A stretch of DNA of 64,000 bases from Kutzneria kofuensis (GTDB lineage: Bacteria > Actinomycetota > Actinomycetes > Mycobacteriales > Pseudonocardiaceae): assembly GCF_014203355.1 (NCBI RefSeq), contig NZ_JACHIR010000001.1, positions 1,862,038-1,926,037 on the forward strand, in the 5' to 3' direction. Every line of letters starts with the position of its first letter. The stretch's first letter is position 1. The translations under genes and the position numbers were made by a program. This document shows, in pieces, positions 25,136-33,622 of this stretch. The notes beneath the pieces are model-generated. The model was not told where the DNA came from. It did not search any database and saw only the letters and a program-made list of their open reading frames with translations.

Positions 25136-26737
25136 CTACTTGATCCCGGCGGCCAGGATCTTCGCGGTGTCCGGCGTGCCGATGCCCGTCACCAGATCGA
25201 ATCCGGAGCCCGCCTTGTAGGCGCCGTTGCTGCCGCTGGTGATGTCGTGGAAGTTGGTCTTGGCCAGCGCGTACAGCTTGGCGTTGGCCGAGCCCAGGCC
25301 GGTCCTGCCCGCCGCGGCCGCGGCCTGGTTGTAGATCGCGGCGACGCCGGCCCAGATCGGGGCCGCGCCGGACGTGCCGTACACCGAGGTCCATTGCCCC
25401 TGCGTGTAGACGGAAATGCCCGTTGGTCCACCCTGCGCCGACACGTCGGGCACCTGACGCTTGTTGGTGGTGCCGACCTTGACGCCGCTCTGGAAGGACG
25501 GCAGCGCGAACACCGTGGAAGTGCCGCCGCCCGAGCCGTTCCAGGCCGTCTCGCTCTTCCACGAGGTGGTGGTCGAAGTGGACAGGTTCGTGCCGCCGAC
25601 ACCCGTCACGTACGGGTCGCTGGCCGGGAAGTCGACCGAGGTGCTGCCGTCGCCGTTGTCGTCCGAGCCGTCGTCACCCGAGGCCGCGAAGAAGCTCTGC
25701 CCCTGGGCCGCGCCCTGCTTGAGGACGTTGTCCACCGCCTGGATGCCCGAGGTGGTGCGGCCCTTCTCCGACAGGCCCCAGCTGATCGACGTGACCGAGA
25801 TCCTGCTGGCCACGATGGCGTTGGCCAGGTCCACCTCGCCCTGGTCGGTGTTCGGCGCCTCGAAGACGGTGATGGCGGCCTTGGGAGCGATCGCCTGGAT
25901 CGCCTCGATGTCCAGCTCCACCTCGACCTGGCCGTCGCCGATCGGGCCCGAGCCGCCCGAGACCTGCTGCACCTTCGGCGTCGGCGAACCCGTCCCGTAG
26001 TAGCTGTCGTACTTGGTGATGTTGGTCTGCTGGAAGCCGTCGAACTCCCACAGCGCGACCGTCTGGCCGGAACCGTTGTAGCCCGTGGACGTCACGTCGT
26101 AGGCGCCCTTGAGCTGAGTGGGCGTGAATCCGCCGCCCGGTCCCGCGTGCGGGTTGACGGCCGCGTGGTGCACGCGGATCTGTCGGTTGTTCAGACCAGC
26201 GACGTCGAGGACCACTCCGGCCAGGTCGGCCGGCAGGGTCGGGGCGGAGGTGTTGGCGTAGAAGGGACGGTTGGTCCTGCCGTCCCGGTAGTTCGCCAGC
26301 GTCGTGCCGAACGCCCTGGCGACCTTCTCGGCCGGGCCGCTCGCGTCGACCGTGAGGTGGTTGCCGCTCACCGCGTCCACCGACAGGCCCTGCCCGCGCA
26401 GGTATTCCTTGACCCGGTTGACCTGGTCGTCCGTCGGGCCGAAGCGGGCCGTGAACTGCTCCGGGGTGAGGAAGTGGCCGTACTGGGCCGAATGCGGGTC
26501 GTTGACCGCCGCGATCGTGCGGTCCAGCTCCGTGCCGTTGCGGAGGTTCAGGCTGACCGCCACCGACACCCGCTGGTCCGCCGGCACCGCCCCCACGTGC
26601 TGGGCCTGGTCCAGGCCGCTCACCGCGTCCGTCTCCAGTGCCACCCTCGGCGCCGGCGCCGCCAGCGCGACCGGCGCCGCCACGGCGGCAATGGCAAGCG
26701 GTGCGACCAGCGCGCCGATGATCCTCAACGTTTTCAC
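25136..26737 (-). CDS. Secreted S53 family peptidase (sedolisin)
   Basis: A 533-residue exported acid-type serine-carboxyl protease. The signal peptide covers about residues 1-26 (MKTLRIIGALVAPLAIAAVA, ending ALA). A pro-kumamolisin activation domain follows to about residue 190. The catalytic domain has the Glu/Asp pair in QVEVELDIEAIQ (around residue 270), the oxyanion Asp in ASGDDGSDD, and nucleophile Ser456 in GTSGAAPIWAG. A calcium-binding end (DITSGSNGAYKAGSGFDL) completes the family pattern. ATG 26737. It probably degrades extracellular protein. Confidence 0.92.
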   Translation of the reverse strand: MKTLRIIGALVAPLAIAAVAAPVALAAPAPRVALETDAVSGLDQAQHVGAVPADQRVSVAVSLNLRNGTELDRTIAAVNDPHSAQYGHFLTPEQFTARFGPTDDQVNRVKEYLRGQGLSVDAVSGNHLTVDASGPAEKVARAFGTTLANYRDGRTNRPFYANTSAPTLPADLAGVVLDVAGLNNRQIRVHHAAVNPHAGPGGGFTPTQLKGAYDVTSTGYNGSGQTVALWEFDGFQQTNITKYDSYYGTGSPTPKVQQVSGGSGPIGDGQVEVELDIEAIQAIAPKAAITVFEAPNTDQGEVDLANAIVASRISVTSISWGLSEKGRTTSGIQAVDNVLKQGAAQGQSFFAASGDDGSDDNGDGSTSVDFPASDPYVTGVGGTNLSTSTTTSWKSETAWNGSGGGTSTVFALPSFQSGVKVGTTNKRQVPDVSAQGGPTGISVYTQGQWTSVYGTSGAAPIWAGVAAIYNQAAAAAGRTGLGSANAKLYALAKTNFHDITSGSNGAYKAGSGFDLVTGIGTPDTAKILAAGIK

Positions 26738-26852
26738 TGTCTGCTCCCAGTGCAGGCCGGGGGTTTGGTGAACCCAACGCTATTGACCGACCACGCTCCG
26801 TTGTAAGCGGGAAATCCCTTGCCCGGCCCCACATACACGCCGCTGAACCCCC

Positions 26853-26932
26853 GCGAGTCCCGCCGAGCGTCACACCGAATGCGTGAAACTTGTTCACGCA
26901 TTCGGTGTGACTGTGGGCGGGACTCGCCGGGG
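26853..26932 (-). repeat. Stop-adjacent inverted repeat, copy 2
   Basis: GCGAGTCCCGCC and TCACACCGAATGCGTGAA pair with their complements around a 5-nt loop. The arm next to the LuxR gene reads CCCCGGCGAGTCCCGCCC and begins 2 nt past the stop. The GGCGAGTC and CACACCGAATGC blocks are shared with the other copies; the inner part differs. Confidence 0.8.
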
Positions 26933-26934
26933 CT

Positions 26935-29721
26935 TCAGACGGCCTGGCTGCGGAGGGGTTCCGGTTCGGGCTCGCGGGCCTGGGGCACGGGGACGTCCAT
27001 GGCGCGCACCAACTCGGTGCGTGACCGGACGCCTACCTTGCGATAGATCCTCGACAAGGTCGCCTCGACCGTCTTGACGCTGATGAACAGCACGGCCGCC
27101 ACCTCGCGGTTGGTGGAGCCGGCGCGGACGAGCTCGGCAACCCGTTGCTCGGCAACGGTGAGCGCGACGGCATGATCGGCGCGGGCGGAGGCGCCGGTGC
27201 GGTCGAGGTCCTCCCGTACCCGTTCGGCCCAAGGCGTGGCGGCGACGGCGACGCAGATGTCGTACGCCTCGGAGAGGGCGGCGCGAGACGCGGCCCGGCG
27301 GCGGCAACGGCGTTCGACACCGGCGAGGGCGATCAAGGTGCGAGCGCGGTCCAGACCAGCCTGACCGTCGGCGACGGCGCGCAACCGAGCGACGCCGTCG
27401 TTGGGAAGGCCCGAGGCGACGGCCAGCAGGGCGGCGGCACGTTCGAGGTTGGCGGACACGGTGTGCCGGCCGAAGTCAAGGGCCTGCTTGGAAGTCTGGT
27501 CGATCAGCTCGCGGGCGTCCTCCAACGACCCGGTGGCGACCAGGGCCTCGGCGAGGTCGGCGTACCACCGAACGACGGCGGGATCACGGATGTCCATGCG
27601 ACGGCCGATCTCGCTCACCCGGCACAGCGTCTCCACGGCGGCCGCCGCGTCGCCGGTGGTGAGCTGAACCTGGCCCAGCACGGCCAAGTTGCGCATCAGA
27701 TACAGTTGATCACCGTCCGCCTCCGACTCGCGGGCGCCGCGTTCGGCGTATTCGACCGCGGCTTCGACGCTGCCACCGTTGGCCTCGGCGAGGGCGGCGG
27801 CGTAGAGGGCGGGCGGGCAGCTGACGCCGGCTTCGGAGAACAGGCTCATCGCCCGCCGAGCGGTGTCGACGGCCCGGCGGCACTGCCCGGCACGCGACTG
27901 AACCTCGGCCAGCGTGACCATGATCGCCACGGTGTCCTCGACGGCCGCGGTCTCCTCCACCTTGCGCAGCAACGACAACAGCCGCTGCTCCGCCCGTTGG
28001 AGATCGCCGTCGTGCAGTTCCGTCACGGCCTGGTGCCGCTCCAGCTCCCACGACTCGGCGTGCGGATTCCGTTCGACGATTTCGATCGCCTGCGCGACCG
28101 TCTCGGCCGCGGACGGATCTCCGCGCAGGGACTGCAGATGCGCGAGCCGGGTCAGCGCACGGACGGCCGTCGACGCATCTCCGGCGAGCGTGGCGAGTTC
28201 CGCCGAGCGGGCGGCCTGCTCGGCCGCCTCGTCGGTGTCGCCGCCGAGCAACGCCCGGCCGGCCAGCCACATTCGCAGCGGCGCCTCCAGGCCGGGATCG
28301 CCCGCCGCGTCGGCCAAGCCGTCGTCGATCAACGGACCGAGGTCGTGCAGCGCCTGCCCGGCGTTGCGCAGCAACACAAGCCGGGCCCGCACGCGCAGTC
28401 GGGGGCAGCGCGCGTCGGCCAGTACCGACTCGGCGGCGGTCCGCGCCTCGGCGCGCAACCCCGCATCGCACGCGTGCTCCGCGGCGACGAGCCGCCGCTC
28501 GGATCGGAGCTGCTGGCTGTCCCACGGGGTCCGGTCCGCGGCCATCGCCGCCAGCTCGGCCGCGGTCACGGGAGCGCCGCGGCGGCGGGCCGAGGCGGCG
28601 GCCGCCATCAGTGTCGCGGCGACCGACTCGTCCTCGTGCGGCTTGGCCAACGCAAGGTGCCGGGCGCGCTCCACCGGCTCGGCGACGACGTCGGCCAGCC
28701 GGGCGTGCGCGTCGATGCGCCGGTGCGAGGCGGCCTCCGCGTAGATGGCCGCTCGGATGAGCGGATGTCTGAACCGGACAATGCCGTCGTCGTCGGCGAC
28801 GGCGAGGTCGCAGCGTTCGGCGGCCACGAGATCGGCGGCGGCGTCGGGATGTCCCGCGGCACGCAACAGGGTCAGGCTCGGACGGGTGGCGGCGCTGGCC
28901 AACAGCAGCGTGGCCTGCGCACGATCGCTCAACTCGCCGAGCCGGTCCAGCAGCAGCGCGCGCAGCCGGCGCGGCACCGGCAGCGGCCGGCCGGGACTCT
29001 CCGGCACGCCCGAGCGCAGCACGGCCCGGCCGAGCTCCAAGGCGTAGAAGGGATTTCCGTCGGCGAGCTGGTGGATCTGCAGCACGGAGCCGTGCGGCAG
29101 CAGAACCCCGTTGTCGCGCAGCAACAGCCGGGCGACATCGCGCGGAGTCAGCGGCGGCACCGGCAGTTCGGCGATGTTCGGCGGGCACAGGTGCCGGTGC
29201 AGCGGCTGCTCCCCGTCCGGCACCCGCTCCGCGGCCAGCACGTGCAGTCGGTCGCCGGTGAGCCTGCGGGCCACGAACGCCAGCACCTCGGCGCTGGGGC
29301 GGTCCACCCACTGCAGGTCGTCGATCACCAGCGTCACCGGGGCACAGTCGGACAGCAGCTGCAGCACCTGCAGCACGGCCAGTCGCACGCCGAGGCGGCT
29401 CTGGTCGGAGGTCGGGTGCTCGCCGCGCAGCAGCGCCGCGTCCAGCGCGGCCCGCAACGGGGCCGGCAACGTCGCGAGCACGTCGTCGGAGACGTCCGCG
29501 AGCAGGTCGATCAGGCAGACGAAGGGCAGTCTTCGGTCCGACTCGGCCGGCGCGCAGCGCAGCACGGTCCCGCCGCCGGGGGCCGGCTCGCCCGCGAGCG
29601 CGCCCAGCAGCGTCGACTTGCCGATGCCGGCGGGGCCGCAGAACAGCACGCTGCCACCCGCCAGCAGTTCCCGTGCCGAGCGCAGGAGCTCGCCACGTCC
29701 AACCGGGCCAGGTTCATTCAT
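26935..29721 (-). CDS. LuxR family regulator, LAL type with AAA ATPase
   Basis: A 928-residue MalT-like regulator. Walker A is GPAGIGKST (residues 29-37), Walker B is VTLVIDDLQWVD, then a long helical TPR-like region and a C-terminal LuxR helix-turn-helix (LTVAEQRVAELVRAG, STNREVAAVLFISVKTVEA). Such proteins typically activate pathway operons, often specialised metabolism, in response to ATP and a ligand. ATG 29721 is preferred over TTG 29736 because TTGAGGT lies about 8 nt before it. No biosynthetic cluster is adjacent, so the target is unknown. The stop is followed by an inverted repeat. Confidence 0.9.
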   Translation of the reverse strand: MNEPGPVGRGELLRSARELLAGGSVLFCGPAGIGKSTLLGALAGEPAPGGGTVLRCAPAESDRRLPFVCLIDLLADVSDDVLATLPAPLRAALDAALLRGEHPTSDQSRLGVRLAVLQVLQLLSDCAPVTLVIDDLQWVDRPSAEVLAFVARRLTGDRLHVLAAERVPDGEQPLHRHLCPPNIAELPVPPLTPRDVARLLLRDNGVLLPHGSVLQIHQLADGNPFYALELGRAVLRSGVPESPGRPLPVPRRLRALLLDRLGELSDRAQATLLLASAATRPSLTLLRAAGHPDAAADLVAAERCDLAVADDDGIVRFRHPLIRAAIYAEAASHRRIDAHARLADVVAEPVERARHLALAKPHEDESVAATLMAAAASARRRGAPVTAAELAAMAADRTPWDSQQLRSERRLVAAEHACDAGLRAEARTAAESVLADARCPRLRVRARLVLLRNAGQALHDLGPLIDDGLADAAGDPGLEAPLRMWLAGRALLGGDTDEAAEQAARSAELATLAGDASTAVRALTRLAHLQSLRGDPSAAETVAQAIEIVERNPHAESWELERHQAVTELHDGDLQRAEQRLLSLLRKVEETAAVEDTVAIMVTLAEVQSRAGQCRRAVDTARRAMSLFSEAGVSCPPALYAAALAEANGGSVEAAVEYAERGARESEADGDQLYLMRNLAVLGQVQLTTGDAAAAVETLCRVSEIGRRMDIRDPAVVRWYADLAEALVATGSLEDARELIDQTSKQALDFGRHTVSANLERAAALLAVASGLPNDGVARLRAVADGQAGLDRARTLIALAGVERRCRRRAASRAALSEAYDICVAVAATPWAERVREDLDRTGASARADHAVALTVAEQRVAELVRAGSTNREVAAVLFISVKTVEATLSRIYRKVGVRSRTELVRAMDVPVPQAREPEPEPLRSQAV

Positions 29722-29944
29722 GATGTGGTACCTCAACCGCAGGGCAGAGTTGGTACTCCACTATTCTGATCGGCCACACACCGGTATTCCAACCGCGTAT
29801 TCGTGTGAGCCGCTAGGCAGTACGGCCTACGACTTTCGTCGGTAGTCCACCAATTCGGGCGCGCCCCTACCTGCGCAGACGATCAGCGAGTACAGGGCAA
29901 CACGCCCGTCACAACGCCGACACACAACCGGTTCGCGATGCCCG

Positions 29945-30616
29945 TCATGGCTCAACAACACCGCGCTCATCGCCATTTGTCAACGCGCTCCCAGTGGGCG
30001 GAAGAGCGCCATTTCCGGTTGGCCGTGGCGGTCGGGTCACGTACGGGCGGCACAGCCTGACCAGAACGAAGCCGGGGGCCAGCAGGGGGACAACCGCCGA
30101 AAGGGTGGCCGCCGTGACGCCGGCGCGCAGCACGTCCCGTGGCATCAACACGATGCGCCGCAACACGAACGCGCGCCGCCCGGGCACGGACAGCACCAGC
30201 AGCAGGCCGATGAACGCGGCGAGGCTGAGCAGCGCCCGGTCGACCGCGCCGGCGTAGCCGATGCCCTCGGCCGCGACCATCACGGCGAGCCAGCCCAGCA
30301 GGGCCGGCAGCTGGTTCCGCTCGGTCGTGGACGACCAGAGCAAGCCTCCAGCCACTGCCAGCAGACCCAGCAGCGGACGCCGCCGGTCGGCCCGCAGCCA
30401 GCCCGTCACGGCGTCCAGCCACCCCGACGGCACGTCCGCCCAGCCGAGGCCGACCCGGAGCACGTCCAGCGGCGAACTGGCCCGCTCGGCGAGCTGGCCG
30501 AAGATCCAGCACAGCGTCCACAGCGAGACGGCCGCGGCGGCCCACAGCTGCCAGCGCGGCCGTCCCACCGCCACCTGCCAGAGTCGGGCCAGTTCCCGCC
30601 GCCTGCCACCCTGCAT
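29945..30616 (-). CDS. Multi-pass membrane protein of unknown function
   Basis: A 223-residue basic membrane protein with about five hydrophobic segments (WQLWAAAAVSLWTLCWIFG, LLGLLAVAGGLLWSS, LPALLGWLAVMVAAEGIG, LSLAAFIGLLLVLSV, and one near residue 180). No signature was recognised. ATG 30616 has GAGGGAG 5 nt upstream. It precedes the LuxR gene on the same strand with a 223-nt gap, and diverges from the DUF1345 gene. Confidence 0.75.
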   Translation of the reverse strand: MQGGRRRELARLWQVAVGRPRWQLWAAAAVSLWTLCWIFGQLAERASSPLDVLRVGLGWADVPSGWLDAVTGWLRADRRRPLLGLLAVAGGLLWSSTTERNQLPALLGWLAVMVAAEGIGYAGAVDRALLSLAAFIGLLLVLSVPGRRAFVLRRIVLMPRDVLRAGVTAATLSAVVPLLAPGFVLVRLCRPYVTRPPRPTGNGALPPTGSALTNGDERGVVEP

Positions 30617-30965
30617 CCGCCGCTCCCTCGCCGTCGTTGCCCGCAACCGATCGTGACCGGAAATCCGTGGCAGCGGCCGGGATGACGACCACCGAGGGCG
30701 TGTCGGCCACGGTGCGTGATCATGCTCACGCAGTCGTTTGCACCGGCCGAGGGATGCGGGAACAAGACCGCCTCCCGTACCGTTGTAGGCAGTGGTTGGC
30801 CAGTACGTGTCCCCCGGGCCGCATCTGAAACCACGGGTACGGAATACCGTTCGGCTGGAGCCGTACTGCGTAACTCGCCGAGAGGCGACCTACTGGTCGG
30901 CCGCTAACGTGACGGGCGGTGTGCTCACTGAGCACACCGCCCGTCTTCACGTTCACCATGAGCGC
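30617..30965. other. Intergenic region with internal hairpin before DUF1345
   Basis: A 349-nt gap between divergent genes. The open frame 30716-30907 has poor GC3 and no Shine-Dalgarno and is not called. The notable element is the hairpin at 30912-30943, listed separately. Confidence 0.35.
30912..30943 (+). terminator. Terminator-like hairpin in the DUF1345 leader
   Basis: ACGGGCGGTGTGCTC pairs perfectly with GAGCACACCGCCCGT around a 2-nt centre, ending about 22 nt before the DUF1345 start. There is only a short T-rich tail (CTTC). It may be an attenuator or the end of an uncalled short transcript. Confidence 0.55.
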
Positions 30966-31637
30966 GTGACTCGAGCCGAGATGCCCGCCTGGCGCCGGGA
31001 GACGGAGACCGAGCAGCGCTGGGCGGTGGCCAGCGCCGTCGTGGTCGCGCTGTGCCTCCAGCTGCCGCTGCCGCAGACGATGACCTTCCTGCCGATCTGG
31101 GTGCTGCCGTCGCTGACCTTCGCCCTGCTGGTGGCGCTCCTCATCGCCAACCCGCGACGGATCAGCAAGCACAGCCTCGCCGAGCGGCGGGTCGGGCTGG
31201 TGGTGGCGTTCCTGGTCAGCGCGGCCAACGCGCTCAACGGCGTGCAGCTGGTCCGGCACATCCTGGACGGCAGCATCGGCGACAACGCGCTGGAGCTGCT
31301 GACCACCGGCGCGGACATCTACGTCACCAACGTCATCGTGTTCGCGCTCTGGTACTGGGAGTTCGACCGCGGCGGCCCGGGGATGCGGGCCCGGGGCGTG
31401 CGCGAGTACCCGGACTTCCTGTTCCCGCAGATGGCCAGCCCCGACATGGCGCCGAAGGACTGGGAGCCCTGGTACGTGGACTACCTGTACCTGTCGTTCA
31501 CCAACGCGACCGCGTTCAGCCCGACGGACGTGCTGCCCATGAAGCCGTGGGCGAAGCTGGCGATGATGGCCCAGTCGATGGTGTCGCTGGTGATCGTCGT
31601 GCTGGTGGTGGCCCGGGCGGTCAACGTCCTGCACTGA
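30966..31637 (+). CDS. DUF1345 family membrane protein
   Basis: A 223-residue membrane protein. The family signature DYLYLSFTNATAFSPTDV followed by LPMKPWAKLAMMAQSMVSL marks DUF1345. About five membrane helices are visible, including TFALLVALLIANP, VGLVVAFLVSAANALNG and a C-terminal VSLVIVVLVVARAVNVL. The similarity of the last loop to two-pore potassium channel filters has been noted for this family, but its role is not established. GTG 30966 or ATG 30981 can start it; neither has a convincing Shine-Dalgarno. Confidence 0.82.
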   Translation: MTRAEMPAWRRETETEQRWAVASAVVVALCLQLPLPQTMTFLPIWVLPSLTFALLVALLIANPRRISKHSLAERRVGLVVAFLVSAANALNGVQLVRHILDGSIGDNALELLTTGADIYVTNVIVFALWYWEFDRGGPGMRARGVREYPDFLFPQMASPDMAPKDWEPWYVDYLYLSFTNATAFSPTDVLPMKPWAKLAMMAQSMVSLVIVVLVVARAVNVLH

Positions 31638-31720
31638 CCAGCACCGCGCGCGGAGAACGACCAGCGCGAAGAACAACCAGCCCAGAGCGAAGAACAACCA
31701 GCACAGTCCCGGAAAAGCAC

Positions 31721-31754
31721 GGAGCCCCCGTCAAGGACGGGGGCTCCGGTTTTC
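31721..31754 (+). terminator. Terminator after DUF1345 gene
   Basis: GGAGCCCCCGTC-AAG-GACGGGGGCTCC followed by GGTTTT. It lies 84 nt after the stop, behind a short run of degenerate repeats. Confidence 0.82.
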
Positions 31755-32056
31755 CCGTCACCAGGGGGGAGGGGTGACGGGAGGTCTGTGTTGTTCGATC
31801 TGGGACAAGCGTAGGGCATCCGCCGCAGAGAGCAAGCCCCGGGGCGGGGAATCCTGGCGATTGGCCACCGAAAAGCTACCCCAGGAGCGCCTCGGCTGCG
31901 CACAAGTGATCAGAAAACCTTTGCTTCACCAGCCCTGATGCACATCCGCCATCACAGTGGCCGGCGTTAGCAGCATGTGATCAACGCCACAGCCGATCTC
32001 CGCTGCGTGCCACTTCGTGGGGCTGCCCCAACATGGGGAATCCGTACAATGAGGGC

Positions 32057-32512
32057 ATGGGCGCCCCGGACCGGACCGATCAGCTGGCACTTCCGGAACG
32101 GATGCTGCGGCTACCCAGCTTCCTGTTCGTGCACCTGGCCAAGCAATGGCGCCGACTGGCCGGCGGCCAGTTCGAGCACGATCTGCGCGGGCAGCACCTG
32201 ATGATCCTGGCCTCGCTCGAGGACCACGGGGCGTCGTCGCAGAAGGAGATCAGCGAGCGGCTGGGCATCGACGCCAGCGACCTGGTCGCGCTGCTGGACG
32301 ATCTGGAGAAGGCCGGCCTGGCCAACCGCAAGCGGGACGAGCGGGACCGGCGGCGCTACGCCGTGATGCCGACGCCCGCCGGCGCGAAGGCGCTGCGGCA
32401 GCGGCTGGTCGACGTGGAGCGACTGAACCAGGAGATGCTGGCGCCGTTGACCCCCGACGAGCGCGAGGAGCTGCACCGCCTGCTGCTCAAGCTGTTCGAG
32501 AGCTATCGCTGA
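32057..32512 (+). CDS. MarR family transcriptional regulator
   Basis: A 151-residue winged-helix regulator. SSQKEISERLGIDASDLVAL is the recognition region and KRDERDRRRYAVMPT is the wing, followed by a dimerisation helix ending LLLKLFESYR. TACAAT at 32045-32050 ends 6 nt before ATG 32057, so that ATG would be the transcription start of a leaderless message; in-frame ATG 32033 lies upstream of this -10 element. No convincing -35 is present. No target gene is adjacent. Confidence 0.85.
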   Translation: MGAPDRTDQLALPERMLRLPSFLFVHLAKQWRRLAGGQFEHDLRGQHLMILASLEDHGASSQKEISERLGIDASDLVALLDDLEKAGLANRKRDERDRRRYAVMPTPAGAKALRQRLVDVERLNQEMLAPLTPDEREELHRLLLKLFESYR

Positions 32513-32899
32513 TTCCCCGGCATCGCCGGTTTCCCGGCCACGACGGACCGGAAAGACAGGTGTGGGCTGACACGGTCCCTGCCACCGTGCCAGCCCACCG
32601 GTCAGGTAACCGGCGTGGTCCCTGCCACCGCACCGGCACCTGGTCTGCGGAACTCTTCGTTCCACCCGGTCTACGCATGGCGGCGGGCTGTGCTCACAAA
32701 CCTTCACTCGATCGGGTGAGCAAGCGGCCGGATCGACCCATTGTCACGTGACGTAGATAACGACCTACCGGCAGTGACAGCAAACGTTGTTACACCGTAG
32801 ACACAAGCGGGGCGCACAGTGCCGTGCGCCGCAGGAGATTTTTTCGCGAAACTAACTGAATTCGCAACTTCTTCCTGTTGTGCCTACGAGAGGACGGCA
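32513..32899. other. Intergenic region before the sigma factor, with tandem hairpins
   Basis: The first part holds two tandem stem-loops (32563-32642, listed separately). The second part (32740-32890) is noticeably richer in A and T than the neighbourhood and is the likely promoter and leader of the sigma factor gene. No coding frame is supported. Confidence 0.4.
32563..32642 (+). repeat. Two tandem stem-loops sharing GGTCCCTGCCACCG
   Basis: Hairpin 1 pairs TGGGCTGACACGGT (32563-32576) with ACCGTGCCAGCCCA (32584-32597), one mismatch. Hairpin 2 pairs CAGGT, CCGG and GTGG (32603-32618) with CCAC, CCGG and ACCTG (32625-32642), with loop TCCCTG. Both apices carry the same GGTCCCTGCCACCG. Confidence 0.6.
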
Positions 32900-33409
32900 A
32901 TGCGACAGCAGTCACCGGGCCAGACCGCTGAGGTCCCGGCCCGGTTCTGGGAGGAGTGCGCCAAGGTCCGGCCGCAACTGGTCGGGATCGCGGCACGGCA
33001 CACCGCGGGGAGCGGGCAGGCGGAGGACATAGTCCACGACGCCCTGCTGCGCGCCGCGCACTTCTCCGAGCTGGACCTGGACCGCCTGCATCCGTTCCTG
33101 GTGACCGTCGTGAAGCGGCTGTGCGTCGACGAAGCCCGCCGCCGCAGCACCGCCACCAGGGCCCACTCGCACACCAGGCTCGACCCGCTGGCCGTCGCCG
33201 ATCCGGCCGAGCTCACCTGCGACCGCGCGGAGGCCGACTGGGTCGCTTCCACGCTCCCCCGCCTCACCGAGTACGAACGGGAGCTGGTGGCGCTCGTCGC
33301 GAACGGCCACCCGCACAACGACATCGCGCGCATGCTCGGCACGACGCCCCGCGCCACCCAGACGGCGATCCACCGCGTGCGCGGCAAAATCAAGTCCTGG
33401 CAGCAGTGA
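32900..33409 (+). CDS. ECF-like RNA polymerase sigma factor
   Basis: A 169-residue sigma-70 family protein. Region 2 includes GQAEDIVHDALLRAA and HPFLVTVVKRLCVDEARRR; region 4 is LPRLTEYERELVALVANGHP followed by NDIARMLGTTPRATQTAIHR. ATG 32900 with GAGAGGA about 5 nt upstream. No anti-sigma factor gene is adjacent: the next gene is a convergent lipoprotein-like protein. Its region 2 is short for a canonical ECF. The stop is followed after 1 nt by a stop-adjacent repeat. Confidence 0.82.
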   Translation: MRQQSPGQTAEVPARFWEECAKVRPQLVGIAARHTAGSGQAEDIVHDALLRAAHFSELDLDRLHPFLVTVVKRLCVDEARRRSTATRAHSHTRLDPLAVADPAELTCDRAEADWVASTLPRLTEYERELVALVANGHPHNDIARMLGTTPRATQTAIHRVRGKIKSWQQ

Positions 33410-33410
33410 A

Positions 33411-33622
33411 CCCCGGCGAGTCACGCTCTGCGGCACACCGAATGCAGATCTGGCGCAGACGTGCGCTCGGGCGCACATGAAACTGCTTCGGGCTCACCGG
33501 GCGCGGGACTCGCGGGATCGTGAACGGCGACATGCGCCGCCCGCTGCGAGCGGACGGCGCATGTCATGGTGGATGTGCCGGAAACCTACATTCGGCGTGT
33601 CCGAGAGCGTGACTCGCGGGGG
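33411..33622. repeat. Composite stop-adjacent inverted repeat, copy 3
   Basis: Outer arms CCCCGGCGAGTCACGCTCT (from 33411) and its counterpart ending 33622 abut the stop codons of the two convergent genes. Both contain GCACACCGAATGC-like or GCCGAATGTAGG blocks. Between them sits another near-perfect hairpin (GACATGCGCCG...CGGCGCATGTC, 33529-33565). Confidence 0.75.

Noticed and set aside
27145-29769. 874-codon open frame antisense to the LuxR regulator
   Set aside because: Gly/Gln/Arg-rich shadow; the LAL regulator on the minus strand has all expected motifs.
30780-30860. Possible tRNA in the gap before DUF1345
   Set aside because: No acceptor stem, T-loop GTTC-type consensus and anticodon arm in correct spacing.
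30716-30907. 63-codon open frame ahead of DUF1345
   Set aside because: Low GC at third positions, no Shine-Dalgarno, no family; more likely leader or non-coding sequence.
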